DNA of 7,559 nucleotides, taken from positions 2,011 to 9,569 of the forward strand of contig PBTU01000046.1 in NCBI GenBank assembly GCA_002729295.1, written 5' to 3'. Positions 1-5,340 of the stretch are shown here, one piece after another. Positions within the stretch are counted from its first letter, which is position 1; every line of letters begins with the position of its first letter. The position numbers and the translations under genes are program-made. The DNA comes from Verrucomicrobiales bacterium. GTDB taxonomy: Bacteria > Verrucomicrobiota > Verrucomicrobiia > Verrucomicrobiales > Akkermansiaceae. The notes under the pieces were generated by a model. It had not been told where the DNA came from. It was given only the letters and a program-made list of their open reading frames with translations, and did no database searches.

Positions 1-563
1 CCGCTCAGATTCAGGGTTTTTTCAATATTCCCGTCGATCATCTATACGGAAAGCCCGTTGTGATTAGGGAATTGCGGGGGCGATTTGGCGATGGATGCAA
101 AGATCTCACCGTTGTTTCTCCTGATGTCGGAGGGGTCAAAATGGCCCGGGCCTATTCAGATGCCCTGGGGGCTCGGCTGGCAATTGTAGCAAAACACCGC
201 GTTTCAGCTACCGAGGTTGAAGCGATGCAGGTCATCGGCGACGTCGATGGCCGGGATGTTGTCTTGATCGACGATATGACCGAAACTGCCGGAACTCTCT
301 GTGCCGCAGCGGAAATCCTGAAAGCAGGTGGCGCCAAGCGCATTTTTGCGGCGGTTTCCCACGCTGTGATCGGGGATTTGGGGCACCAACGGATCGAAGA
401 ATCCGTGATCGAGGAGGTCATTACGACCAATTCCACTCCGGTCGAGGCGATCGGAAAAGTGAAGCCAGCTTCCATCGCTCCGATTCTTGGGGAGGCGATC
501 CGCCGCATTCACATTGGAAAATCGGTCACTTCTCTCTTTGACATTGACGGTCCTTCCGAGTAA
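1..563 (+). CDS. prs: Ribose-phosphate pyrophosphokinase (PRPP synthetase), C-terminal part
   Basis: This enzyme makes 5-phosphoribosyl-1-pyrophosphate from ribose 5-phosphate and ATP in the cytoplasm, feeding purine, pyrimidine, histidine, tryptophan and NAD synthesis. The open frame enters from the left edge (first full codon at base 3) and ends with TAA at 561-563, so about 186 C-terminal residues of a protein normally near 310-315 are present. The fragment opens with AQIQGFFNIPVDHLYGKPV, the family's conserved stretch after the missing N-terminal catalytic part. The VSPDVGGVKMAR segment follows. The PRPP-binding loop DDMTETAGT (bases 270-296) matches the family's DDMxDTxGT pattern. The C-terminus (LGEAIRRIH...SVTSLFD) is also typical. 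A GTG at base 60 is internal and not the start. rplY starts 49 bases downstream with no terminator between, so the two are probably co-transcribed. The identification is secure. Confidence 0.96.
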   Translation, partial: AQIQGFFNIPVDHLYGKPVVIRELRGRFGDGCKDLTVVSPDVGGVKMARAYSDALGARLAIVAKHRVSATEVEAMQVIGDVDGRDVVLIDDMTETAGTLCAAAEILKAGGAKRIFAAVSHAVIGDLGHQRIEESVIEEVITTNSTPVEAIGKVKPASIAPILGEAIRRIHIGKSVTSLFDIDGPSE

Positions 564-612
564 TCAACCGCCCCGCGCGGCACCATCCGTCGGCAATCAA
601 CCCATTTTGACC

Positions 613-1248
613 ATGGCCAAGACCCTTACCTTATCAGCAACTACCCGCCAGCGCACTGGTTCGGGCGTTCTCAAGCAAATGCGCCGCGAAGGCCAACTGC
701 CCTCCGTGGTTTACGGCAGGGGCCAGGAAAATCTCAATATTAAGGTCGATACTAAGACTCTCACTGACATGCTCGCACACAGCGCTTCCGAGAGTATTTT
801 GGTGGATCTCGAAATTGACGGGGGCAAGACCCAGTCGGCTTTCCTGCAGAGCACCCAGCACGATGCCCTGACCGGAGCTTTGGTTCACGCTGACTTTTTA
901 GCCGTAACCGAAGGCATGGTGATTACCGCCAGCCTTCCTGTCGAGGTTCACGGTGAGCCAGAGGGTGTCAAAGCCGGTGGTGTTCTTGAGCAGCTGATCC
1001 GCGACCTTGAAATTTCCTGTTCGCCGAAGGACCTTCCTGAGATCGTTCACGCCAATATTGAGCATCTCGCGTTGGGTGATTCAATCTCAATTTCCGATCT
1101 CGACCTCCCTGAAGGCGTGACTCCGACTCTTGCTGGTGACGTTCTCGTTGCGATCGTTAATGAGTCTCGCGTGACCAAGTCCGAGGAGGCTGAAGAAAGC
1201 AGCGAAGAGACAGAAGAAGCTCCAGCTGAAGAGGCCGCCGCTGAATAA
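613..1248 (+). CDS. rplY: Large-subunit ribosomal protein L25, CTC-type (general stress protein form)
   Basis: L25/TL5/CTC binds 5S rRNA in the 50S subunit. The 211-residue product has both domains of the long form. Residues 1-95 are the beta-barrel 5S-rRNA-binding domain, starting MAKTLTLSATTRQRTGSG with the typical LPSVVYGRG segment at 29-37. Residues about 100-187 are the TL5/CTC C-terminal domain, including GEPEGVKAGGVLEQ near 114-127. A tail from about residue 190 is very acidic and Ala-rich. The ATG at 613 was chosen because homology begins exactly there. The same frame is open further upstream to 487, but that part overlaps prs and does not resemble L25. No Shine-Dalgarno motif precedes the ATG (upstream bases are cccattttgacc). 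A strong intrinsic terminator follows 23 bases after the stop. Acidic C-terminal tails are common in this family. Confidence 0.95.
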   Translation: MAKTLTLSATTRQRTGSGVLKQMRREGQLPSVVYGRGQENLNIKVDTKTLTDMLAHSASESILVDLEIDGGKTQSAFLQSTQHDALTGALVHADFLAVTEGMVITASLPVEVHGEPEGVKAGGVLEQLIRDLEISCSPKDLPEIVHANIEHLALGDSISISDLDLPEGVTPTLAGDVLVAIVNESRVTKSEEAEESSEETEEAPAEEAAAE

Positions 1249-1271
1249 ACTCTTCTCCCTCCATTTTTCAC

Positions 1272-1306
1272 AACGTCCGGTTGCCGATGGTAGCCGGGCG
1301 TTTTTT
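1272..1306 (+). terminator. Rho-independent terminator after rplY
   Basis: A 9-base-pair stem, aacgtccgg (1272-1280) with ccgggcgtt (1294-1302), contains one G-U wobble and encloses a 13-base loop. The stem runs directly into a T6 tract (1301-1306). This is a classic intrinsic terminator for the prs-rplY transcript. It lies only 35 bases before the pth start, leaving little room for a separate pth promoter, so it may act as a partial terminator or attenuator. Confidence 0.87.
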
Positions 1307-1341
1307 AATGTCTTCTTCCAGAAACCTCCTAAAGTCCCGCC

Positions 1342-1977
1342 GTGAGCCTGAAATGTATCGTGGGACTGGGAAATCCTGGAGAGAAGTATCTCAAGACCCG
1401 TCACAATGTGGGCTTTCGGGTGCTCGATGTTCTTGCTGACCGGGCCGGGGCTTCTTTTCAGCCGGTATCGAAATGGGAGTCCCGCATTTGTAAGGTCGGC
1501 GATCTCATGCTGGTGCAACCGCAGACTTTCATGAATGAAAGTGGCCGGGCCATTGGCTCCCTCGCCCGGTTTTTCCGATGGAAATCGGAAGAGATTCTCG
1601 TGGTATTCGATGACGTGGCGCTGCCGCTCGGAAGTTTGCGTTTCCGCATGAATGGTGGGCATGGAGGCCATAATGGCGTGCGTTCTCTGCTGGCTCATCT
1701 GCCAAATGATCAATTTGCCAGATTGAAAGTCGGCATCAGCGGAGCCACTGGGGAGGCTCTCGTGGGGCACGTCCTGGGCACATTTAGCCTCGAAGAACGC
1801 GAACTCCTCGAAAACACGCTTGCAAGAGCAGCCGATGCTGTGCAGCTTGCCGCTTCGAGTGGAGTCGAAAAAGCCGCTAACGAATTCAACACTCGTTCAC
1901 AAAAAAAACCGCCAAAAGAAACGGAAGATGAATCGCAAATACGAGGGCATGATTGTCCTGAACACCCAGGGGAATGA
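1342..1977 (+). CDS. pth: Peptidyl-tRNA hydrolase
   Basis: Pth cleaves the ester bond of peptidyl-tRNA released by stalled ribosomes and recycles tRNA in the cytoplasm. The product has 211 residues; the family usually has 185-200. Visible active-site residues, with E. coli equivalents, are N11 (N10) in GLGNPG, H21 (H20) in TRHNVGF, N65 (N68) in QTFMNESG, D90 (D93) in FDDVALPLG and N111 (N114) in GGHGGHNG. Homology ends near residue 184 (AANEFN). The last 25 or so residues are a charged, family-unlike tail that overlaps rpsF by 50 bases. The GTG at 1342 is the only plausible start, because an in-frame TAA lies at 1330-1332; there is no Shine-Dalgarno motif. An A8 run at 1901-1908 precedes the odd tail, so the annotated C-terminus should be treated with caution. 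Confidence 0.95.
   Translation: MSLKCIVGLGNPGEKYLKTRHNVGFRVLDVLADRAGASFQPVSKWESRICKVGDLMLVQPQTFMNESGRAIGSLARFFRWKSEEILVVFDDVALPLGSLRFRMNGGHGGHNGVRSLLAHLPNDQFARLKVGISGATGEALVGHVLGTFSLEERELLENTLARAADAVQLAASSGVEKAANEFNTRSQKKPPKETEDESQIRGHDCPEHPGE
1901..1908 (+). other. A8 slippery tract near the 3' end of pth
   Basis: Eight consecutive A residues lie at the border between the conserved Pth domain and its atypical tail. Read in the pth frame, bases 1902-1908 form A_AAA_AAA, which fits the X_XXY_YYZ slippery pattern. In the -1 frame the next stop is TGA at 1929-1931, which overlaps the rpsF ATG as ATGA. In the +1 frame there is no stop, and the reading continues in frame into rpsF. What is seen is the tract and these frames; whether any slippage or natural length variation occurs is not known from sequence alone. 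Confidence 0.5.
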
Positions 1978-2215
1978 AACAAGCGTTGACGAGCTCGTGA
2001 GCGCTGTTGGCAAAGAGATCGAAGAAGAGGGCGCCAAACTCGACGAAATCAAGCAAATCGGTCGCCGAAAGTTCGCTTACAATGCCCGCAAGCTCGACGG
2101 AGGTCACTATGTGAGCTACAAATTCGAAGCAAACTCAGATGTTGTTGAGAAAATCCAGGCTCGCCTAACTCACAACGATGCGGTGCATCTTCAGCACTAT
2201 CAGCGTCTTTCTTAA
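1928..2215 (+). CDS. rpsF: Small-subunit ribosomal protein S6
   Basis: S6 is a component of the 30S platform that binds the central domain of 16S rRNA together with S18. The 95-residue product has the typical bacterial S6 layout: beta strand MNRKYEGMIVLN, a helix with many Glu residues (18-36), the conserved IGRRKFAYNARKLDGGHYV segment (residues 44-62) and the second helix ending near residue 80. Its length fits the short S6 form. The ATG at 1928 is chosen because homology starts there, although the same frame is open back to 1820 inside pth. The start lies 50 bases before the pth stop codon, so translation may be coupled to pth. Only a weak purine stretch (cggaag) abuts the ATG. The gene ends in tandem in-frame stops, TAATAA (2213-2218), and ssb follows 24 bases later. 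Confidence 0.95.
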   Translation: MNRKYEGMIVLNTQGNETSVDELVSAVGKEIEEEGAKLDEIKQIGRRKFAYNARKLDGGHYVSYKFEANSDVVEKIQARLTHNDAVHLQHYQRLS

Positions 2216-2239
2216 TAAAATTCTCACCCCTCAATCATT

Positions 2240-2731
2240 ATGGCCAGCGTTAATAAAGTCATGCTTCTCGGGAACCTCACCCGCGATCCTGAAATCCGTT
2301 ACACCCCGAAAGGGACCGCAGTTACTGACCTGGGGATGGCGATTAACCGGATTCGGACCGGCGATAGCGGGGAACGCATCGAGGAAGTCACCTATGTGGA
2401 CGTCACCCTCTGGGGGCGCTCCGCCGAGCTCGCCGGACAATACCTCAGCAAAGGCCGCTCAGTCTTTATCGAGGGTCGTTTGCAGCTCGACCAGTGGGAC
2501 GATAAAGCCACCGGTCAGAAGCGCAGCCGTCTCCGTGTTGTTGGAGAAAATATGCAGTTTATCGGCGGCCAGGGACAAGGTGGCGGTGGCGGAAATGCCC
2601 AGGGTGGCAATCAGCAACAATCTAAACCTGCCCAGCAACAACAGCAGCCGTCCGGAGATGCCGCCCCACCGCAAAGCGGAGGAGCAGCGGCATCAAGCTT
2701 CGACGATGATGCCGACGACATTCCGTTTTAG
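2240..2731 (+). CDS. ssb: Single-stranded DNA-binding protein
   Basis: SSB coats single-stranded DNA in replication, recombination and repair and recruits partner enzymes through its C-terminal tip. The product has 163 residues. Residues 1-108 form the OB fold (MASVNKVMLLGNLTRDPEIRY, then WGRSAELAGQYLSKGRSVFI). Residues about 109-153 are a disordered Gly-, Gln- and Pro-rich linker. The last residues, DDDADDIPF, are the canonical acidic partner-binding tip. The ATG at 2240 fits the family N-terminus; no Shine-Dalgarno motif precedes it. It follows rpsF as in many bacteria, but rpsR does not come next: an intrinsic terminator closes the operon. Confidence 0.96.
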   Translation: MASVNKVMLLGNLTRDPEIRYTPKGTAVTDLGMAINRIRTGDSGERIEEVTYVDVTLWGRSAELAGQYLSKGRSVFIEGRLQLDQWDDKATGQKRSRLRVVGENMQFIGGQGQGGGGGNAQGGNQQQSKPAQQQQQPSGDAAPPQSGGAAASSFDDDADDIPF

Positions 2732-2762
2732 GATCTGAGCAATTTCAGACAAAAATTTTCAG

Positions 2763-2789
2763 AGGGAGCTTTTACCGGCTCCCTTTTTT
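2763..2789 (+). terminator. Rho-independent terminator after ssb
   Basis: The arms agggagc (2763-2769) and gctccct (2778-2784) form a perfect 7-base-pair stem around an 8-base loop, followed by T6 (2784-2789). It ends the rpsF-ssb transcript. The convergent minus-strand block ends at 2914, and read from that strand the same hairpin has only an interrupted T tract, so it could serve both directions weakly. Confidence 0.88.
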
Positions 2790-2913
2790 ATGTGGCCGGA
2801 TTTGTTTCAGTAAGTGGACGATATTCTTGGTCGCGGGTTGATCATGAATTCATTGGCGTGCATCACTTCGATGGTGACCCATATAGTCAAGTAAATCGGT
2901 TCTCTAAAATGAG

Positions 2914-3489
2914 TCAGGGCATTTCCAGTAATTCGAATCCTCCGATGGTAGCTTTTGTTTTGTTGTTGGCGGTCTGAAGCACGCCGACGACAGTGCCGAG
3001 TCGCACGCTGTAAACCGGAGAGCCGCTCATGCCATCGGCAGCGAATGCCTGTCCGGTTTCGAGGTAGTAGTGGTGGTCTTTGGAGGTTGGAGTCTGGTGC
3101 ACGGTGCCGGAGATTTTCTGACCGCGATTGAGGATGACAACTTCGTCTCCCCTGCTCACGGACGGATCGACGTGGTAGGGCAGAGCGGTTTTTTCGCCGA
3201 TATTGTCGGAGTTGAATTTGAGAACGCGGATGTCTTTCTGATGGTGGATTTGTTTTCCGACGATAACAAAGTCATCGCTTTCGTGCCGAACGAGTTTGAT
3301 GCCCGGAGAATTGTTTCCCTGATGAATGGAACAGGCGAGGTAGAGGTTACCTTCATGATCGAAGTGGAAGAAAGTGCCTTTGGCATTTTCCCGATGGAGG
3401 GTTTGGTAAGTCGGGGGTTCGGCCACAGCGGGTTTGGGATCCGAGCAGGAGCAAACAAGGAGAAAGATGAGAAGGGAAAGTTGTTTCAC
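2914..3489 (-). CDS. Predicted lipoprotein, trypsin-like serine protease domain
   Basis: From the GTG at 3489 the product has 191 residues and begins MKQLSLLIFLLVCSC. This is a lipoprotein-type signal with a short basic start and a hydrophobic core, and VCS|C places the lipidated Cys at residue 15. The body reads like a minimal chymotrypsin-fold protease. A strand around LYLACSIH gives candidate His56, where the family has a TAxHV-type motif. KDIRVLKF gives candidate Asp86, corresponding to DxAxLK. DGMSGSPV gives the nucleophile Ser155. Met replaces the usual Asp or Asn before the Ser, a substitution also seen in some bacterial relatives. Residue assignments are by motif only. Other starts are ATG 3537 and TTG 3576, but they would bury the signal peptide; no clear Shine-Dalgarno motif decides the question. 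It lies 122 bases downstream of the esterase and is last in the minus-strand block. Its substrate is unknown. Confidence 0.72.
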   Translation of the reverse strand: MKQLSLLIFLLVCSCSDPKPAVAEPPTYQTLHRENAKGTFFHFDHEGNLYLACSIHQGNNSPGIKLVRHESDDFVIVGKQIHHQKDIRVLKFNSDNIGEKTALPYHVDPSVSRGDEVVILNRGQKISGTVHQTPTSKDHHYYLETGQAFAADGMSGSPVYSVRLGTVVGVLQTANNKTKATIGGFELLEMP

Positions 3490-3611
3490 GTTGTCGGTCT
3501 TTGACCTTGGGATCGGGTTTGCCGTGACAGTGTTCATTGGGAATCGGGGGAGCGCGATGAACTGCAATGCTGGCAAGGCGCTTTAGGCGGATGGATTTTT
3601 CGGCCGCTGCA

Positions 3612-4532
3612 TCACTTGATCTCAGTACGATGAGCATCGAAGAAATTCCAAATCTCCTTGGCAGTGCTGACGTTCTTATTGCCGAGGTAGGGTGGCCAAG
3701 TGTGTCCAATACTTTCGAACTCATAAAGTTTCATTTCGGTGTCATCGTTTTCTGTTTGCCATTTCCTGAGGACAAGGCCTTTGCGGAGTTGGCGACCTCT
3801 CGTTTTGTCGTTTGTGACTGCGGGTGTTAGAGCAAGGCCCTCGGCCCATAGATTCATGACGGCCTCGATACCGTAGTACGCGCCCCAGCCGTCTCTATTG
3901 TCGAGGTCACCTTCCCACAAAGTTATTTTGTCGTCGCGACTATGGATCGCTAAGATCGAGGTGTGCTTCGTTGGATTGAGTCCTTTCCCCCATGACACCA
4001 TCATCGTCCCGGCGACCGGGGCGATTGCTTTGACAAAGGGCTTTTTTTGGCTGGCCAGGAAATAACTCATGTCGCCACCATTTGACATGCCGGTTGCGAA
4101 CACGGCGCCGGGATCAAGCTTGAGATCCTTGACGAGGCGATCCCGGAGGATCTTGATAAAGCGAACATCGTCAACCTTGCAGCCGCGTTGGAATTCATAG
4201 TCGACCTGAAACTGAGGCGTTTTGTCAGGATTGGTTTCACGCGTGGCATTCGGGTAAACGGCAACGAAGTTTTGGCTCTTGATGAGCGCGCTAAAGCCAC
4301 AGTTTCGTTGCGCCGCTGCGGCGGAGCCACCAGTTCCGTGGAAGACCATGACGAGGGGAGCCCCTGCTTTAAGCTCCGGGGCAATTTCGAGGATAAACGT
4401 TCGCTTTCGCTTGTCGACCGTCAGGGTGTGCCTTCCGTTCTTCCAGGGGGATTCGTCTGCTGAACCTGTGGTTGGCGCGAAGCATATGGCAGAGACGAGA
4501 AGGAGAGCTTTCCATTTGAGAAAGAGCGTCAT
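3612..4532 (-). CDS. Secreted LpqC / PHB depolymerase-family alpha/beta-hydrolase (esterase)
   Basis: A 306-residue secreted hydrolase of the esterase group that includes LpqC, poly(3-hydroxybutyrate) depolymerases and CE1-type feruloyl or acetylxylan esterases. The N-terminus is a Sec signal peptide (basic KWK, core ALLLVSAICFA), with likely cleavage after GSA at residue 25. The oxyanion-loop motif HGTGGS is at 65-70 and the nucleophile Ser150 in GMSNGG. The acid is probably Asp201 in HSRDDKI, and the catalytic His277 is in GHTWP, the family's GHxWP signature. Cys78 and Cys118 might form a disulfide. The ATG at 4532 is preferred because it gives a compact signal peptide with AGGA just upstream. 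ATGs at 4562 and 4571 lie downstream of a GAGAAAGG stretch and are real alternatives that lengthen the n-region. It follows the cupin gene closely and is probably co-transcribed. The ester substrate cannot be told from sequence. Confidence 0.88.
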   Translation of the reverse strand: MTLFLKWKALLLVSAICFAPTTGSADESPWKNGRHTLTVDKRKRTFILEIAPELKAGAPLVMVFHGTGGSAAAAQRNCGFSALIKSQNFVAVYPNATRETNPDKTPQFQVDYEFQRGCKVDDVRFIKILRDRLVKDLKLDPGAVFATGMSNGGDMSYFLASQKKPFVKAIAPVAGTMMVSWGKGLNPTKHTSILAIHSRDDKITLWEGDLDNRDGWGAYYGIEAVMNLWAEGLALTPAVTNDKTRGRQLRKGLVLRKWQTENDDTEMKLYEFESIGHTWPPYLGNKNVSTAKEIWNFFDAHRTEIK

Positions 4533-4581
4533 TTTCCTGATCGCTTGAAAAACAAATTGCATTCGTTTCATCACCTTTCTC

Positions 4582-4926
4582 TTAGTCAAACCATTCGTCT
4601 TCAGGATTGAAAGTGGGGACGGCGGTGTTGATGAGTTTCATTTTTCCAACGGCGCGGTGGCGGCAGCCGGGTTGGATCATGATGGTGGTCATGGGTTTGA
4701 CCGGAAGGCGCTCGCCGTCGAGCTCGATGAAGGCCTCGCCTTCCACCTCGAGGATGAGATAGATCTCGGTGAAGGTCTTGTGGTAGTGCGTTTTGGCATC
4801 GAGAGAAATGTCAACGTAGTGAATCGACGCGGTCGGATTATCTGGTGTTGCAAAGGCGCGTTTGGACATTCCGCAGGGGCAGGGGACGGCGTCTATTTCG
4901 TCGAAGTGGGCGATGCGGTAGTTCAT
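4582..4926 (-). CDS. Small single-domain cupin protein
   Basis: The 114-residue product is a single conserved beta-barrel (cupin_2-like) domain, probably cytoplasmic because no signal peptide is visible. Motif 1 is THYHKTFTEIYLILEVEG, giving metal ligands H47, H49 and E54. Motif 2 is PGCRHRAV, giving H90 as the fourth ligand. The metal-binding set therefore looks intact. An N-terminal CPCG segment (Cys16, Cys18) precedes the barrel and is not part of the usual cupin motifs. Small cupins of this kind are isomerases, dioxygenases or sugar and metabolite binders, and no specific reaction can be assigned. The ATG at 4926 has no Shine-Dalgarno motif. The stop lies 10-49 bases before the candidate esterase starts, which suggests an operon with that gene. 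Confidence 0.85.
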   Translation of the reverse strand: MNYRIAHFDEIDAVPCPCGMSKRAFATPDNPTASIHYVDISLDAKTHYHKTFTEIYLILEVEGEAFIELDGERLPVKPMTTIMIQPGCRHRAVGKMKLINTAVPTFNPEDEWFD

Positions 4927-5050
4927 GTTCAGATTAACGAGAGAGGTCTTCGATTGTTTTAAGCCGATATACTACATGAAATGGTTGCTCCATAAATAGA
5001 TGAAAATCAGGATTCCGCCATGTTATTGATCAGGTGGTTTTCCGCACTTC
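4927..5050. other. Gap upstream of the cupin gene
   Basis: This stretch separates the SGNH hydrolase remnant from the cupin start and would hold the promoter and leader if the cupin gene has its own. An AT-rich patch around 4965-4975 (TATACT on the + strand, AGTATA on the -) is a possible -10 region, but no convincing -35 partner was found. No hairpin with a T tract and no other gene-like frame were seen. A + strand ATG at 5020 opens a 22-codon signal-peptide-like frame that ends at TGA; it is probably chance. Confidence 0.3.
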
Positions 5051-5340
5051 TTATATTGGTTGGATCGGGTTCTGCCTCATGTGCAGGATGAACACGGAGG
5101 AGGAAGAATTCTTATCTCTTGGCTCGATCCAATTGCTGGCGATGAGTTCGTGTCCTTGGGGCAGGGGATGGACGCCATTCCAGATCTATTGCTGGGGCGG
5201 AGCGACTTTGGCGGTGGCGTTAAAAACTTCCTGAGTCTTGATATGAACCGGGTGGTAGTCTTTCGCGAGAGAGGCGACGATAGGGGTGAGGTTTCTTCGC
5301 TCCGGGAGTGGATCTGCCGGAACCCTGCTTTTCCGAAATG
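5051..5340 (-). pseudogene. Decayed C-terminal remnant of an SGNH/GDSL-type hydrolase
   Basis: One minus-strand frame carries about 65 residues that read like the C-terminal end of an SGNH (GDSL) esterase. From about 5317 it gives DPLPERRNLTPIVASLAKDY, then HPVHIKTQEVFNATAKVAPP, matching the family's pattern of a helix ending LAKEY followed by a TQxxFD-like segment. An in-frame TAG stands at 5186-5188. The same frame then continues with IWNGVHPLPQGHELIASNWI, which resembles the block V motif (W)DGVHPxxxGHxLIA and contains the catalytic His. The expected catalytic Asp is Asn (AAT, 5177-5179), one base from a GAT Asp codon. The frame finally ends at TAA 5051-5053, well past where homology stops near 5123. 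The GDS block I and the blocks between are absent; the frame upstream runs into the 3' end of the TonB receptor gene. Truncation, nonsense codon and lost catalytic residue point to a dead gene. The family assignment is from motif recognition and has not been searched. Confidence 0.68.

Noticed and set aside
573..580. CCGCGCGG palindrome between prs and rplY.
   Set aside because: Too short, and without a T tract, for a terminator or an operator claim.
487..612. Upstream extension of the rplY frame into prs.
   Set aside because: It overlaps the conserved end of prs in another frame and shows no L25 likeness; L25 homology starts exactly at the ATG at 613.
2807..2920. Minus-strand frame downstream of the protease stop reading ...TIEVMHANEFM..., which faintly recalls the C-terminus of PIN-domain toxins.
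   Set aside because: Only about ten residues look suggestive, there is no acidic PIN motif or antitoxin nearby, and the frame has no clear start.
3070..3504. Long plus-strand open frame opposite the protease gene.
   Set aside because: The minus-strand frame has a lipoprotein signal and protease motifs; the plus-strand product has no recognisable feature.
4188..4463. Plus-strand open frames opposite the esterase gene.
   Set aside because: They are antisense to a clear alpha/beta-hydrolase with all catalytic motifs.
4960..4980. AT-rich patch upstream of the cupin start as a promoter.
   Set aside because: No acceptable -35 element at the right spacing, so it was not called as a promoter.
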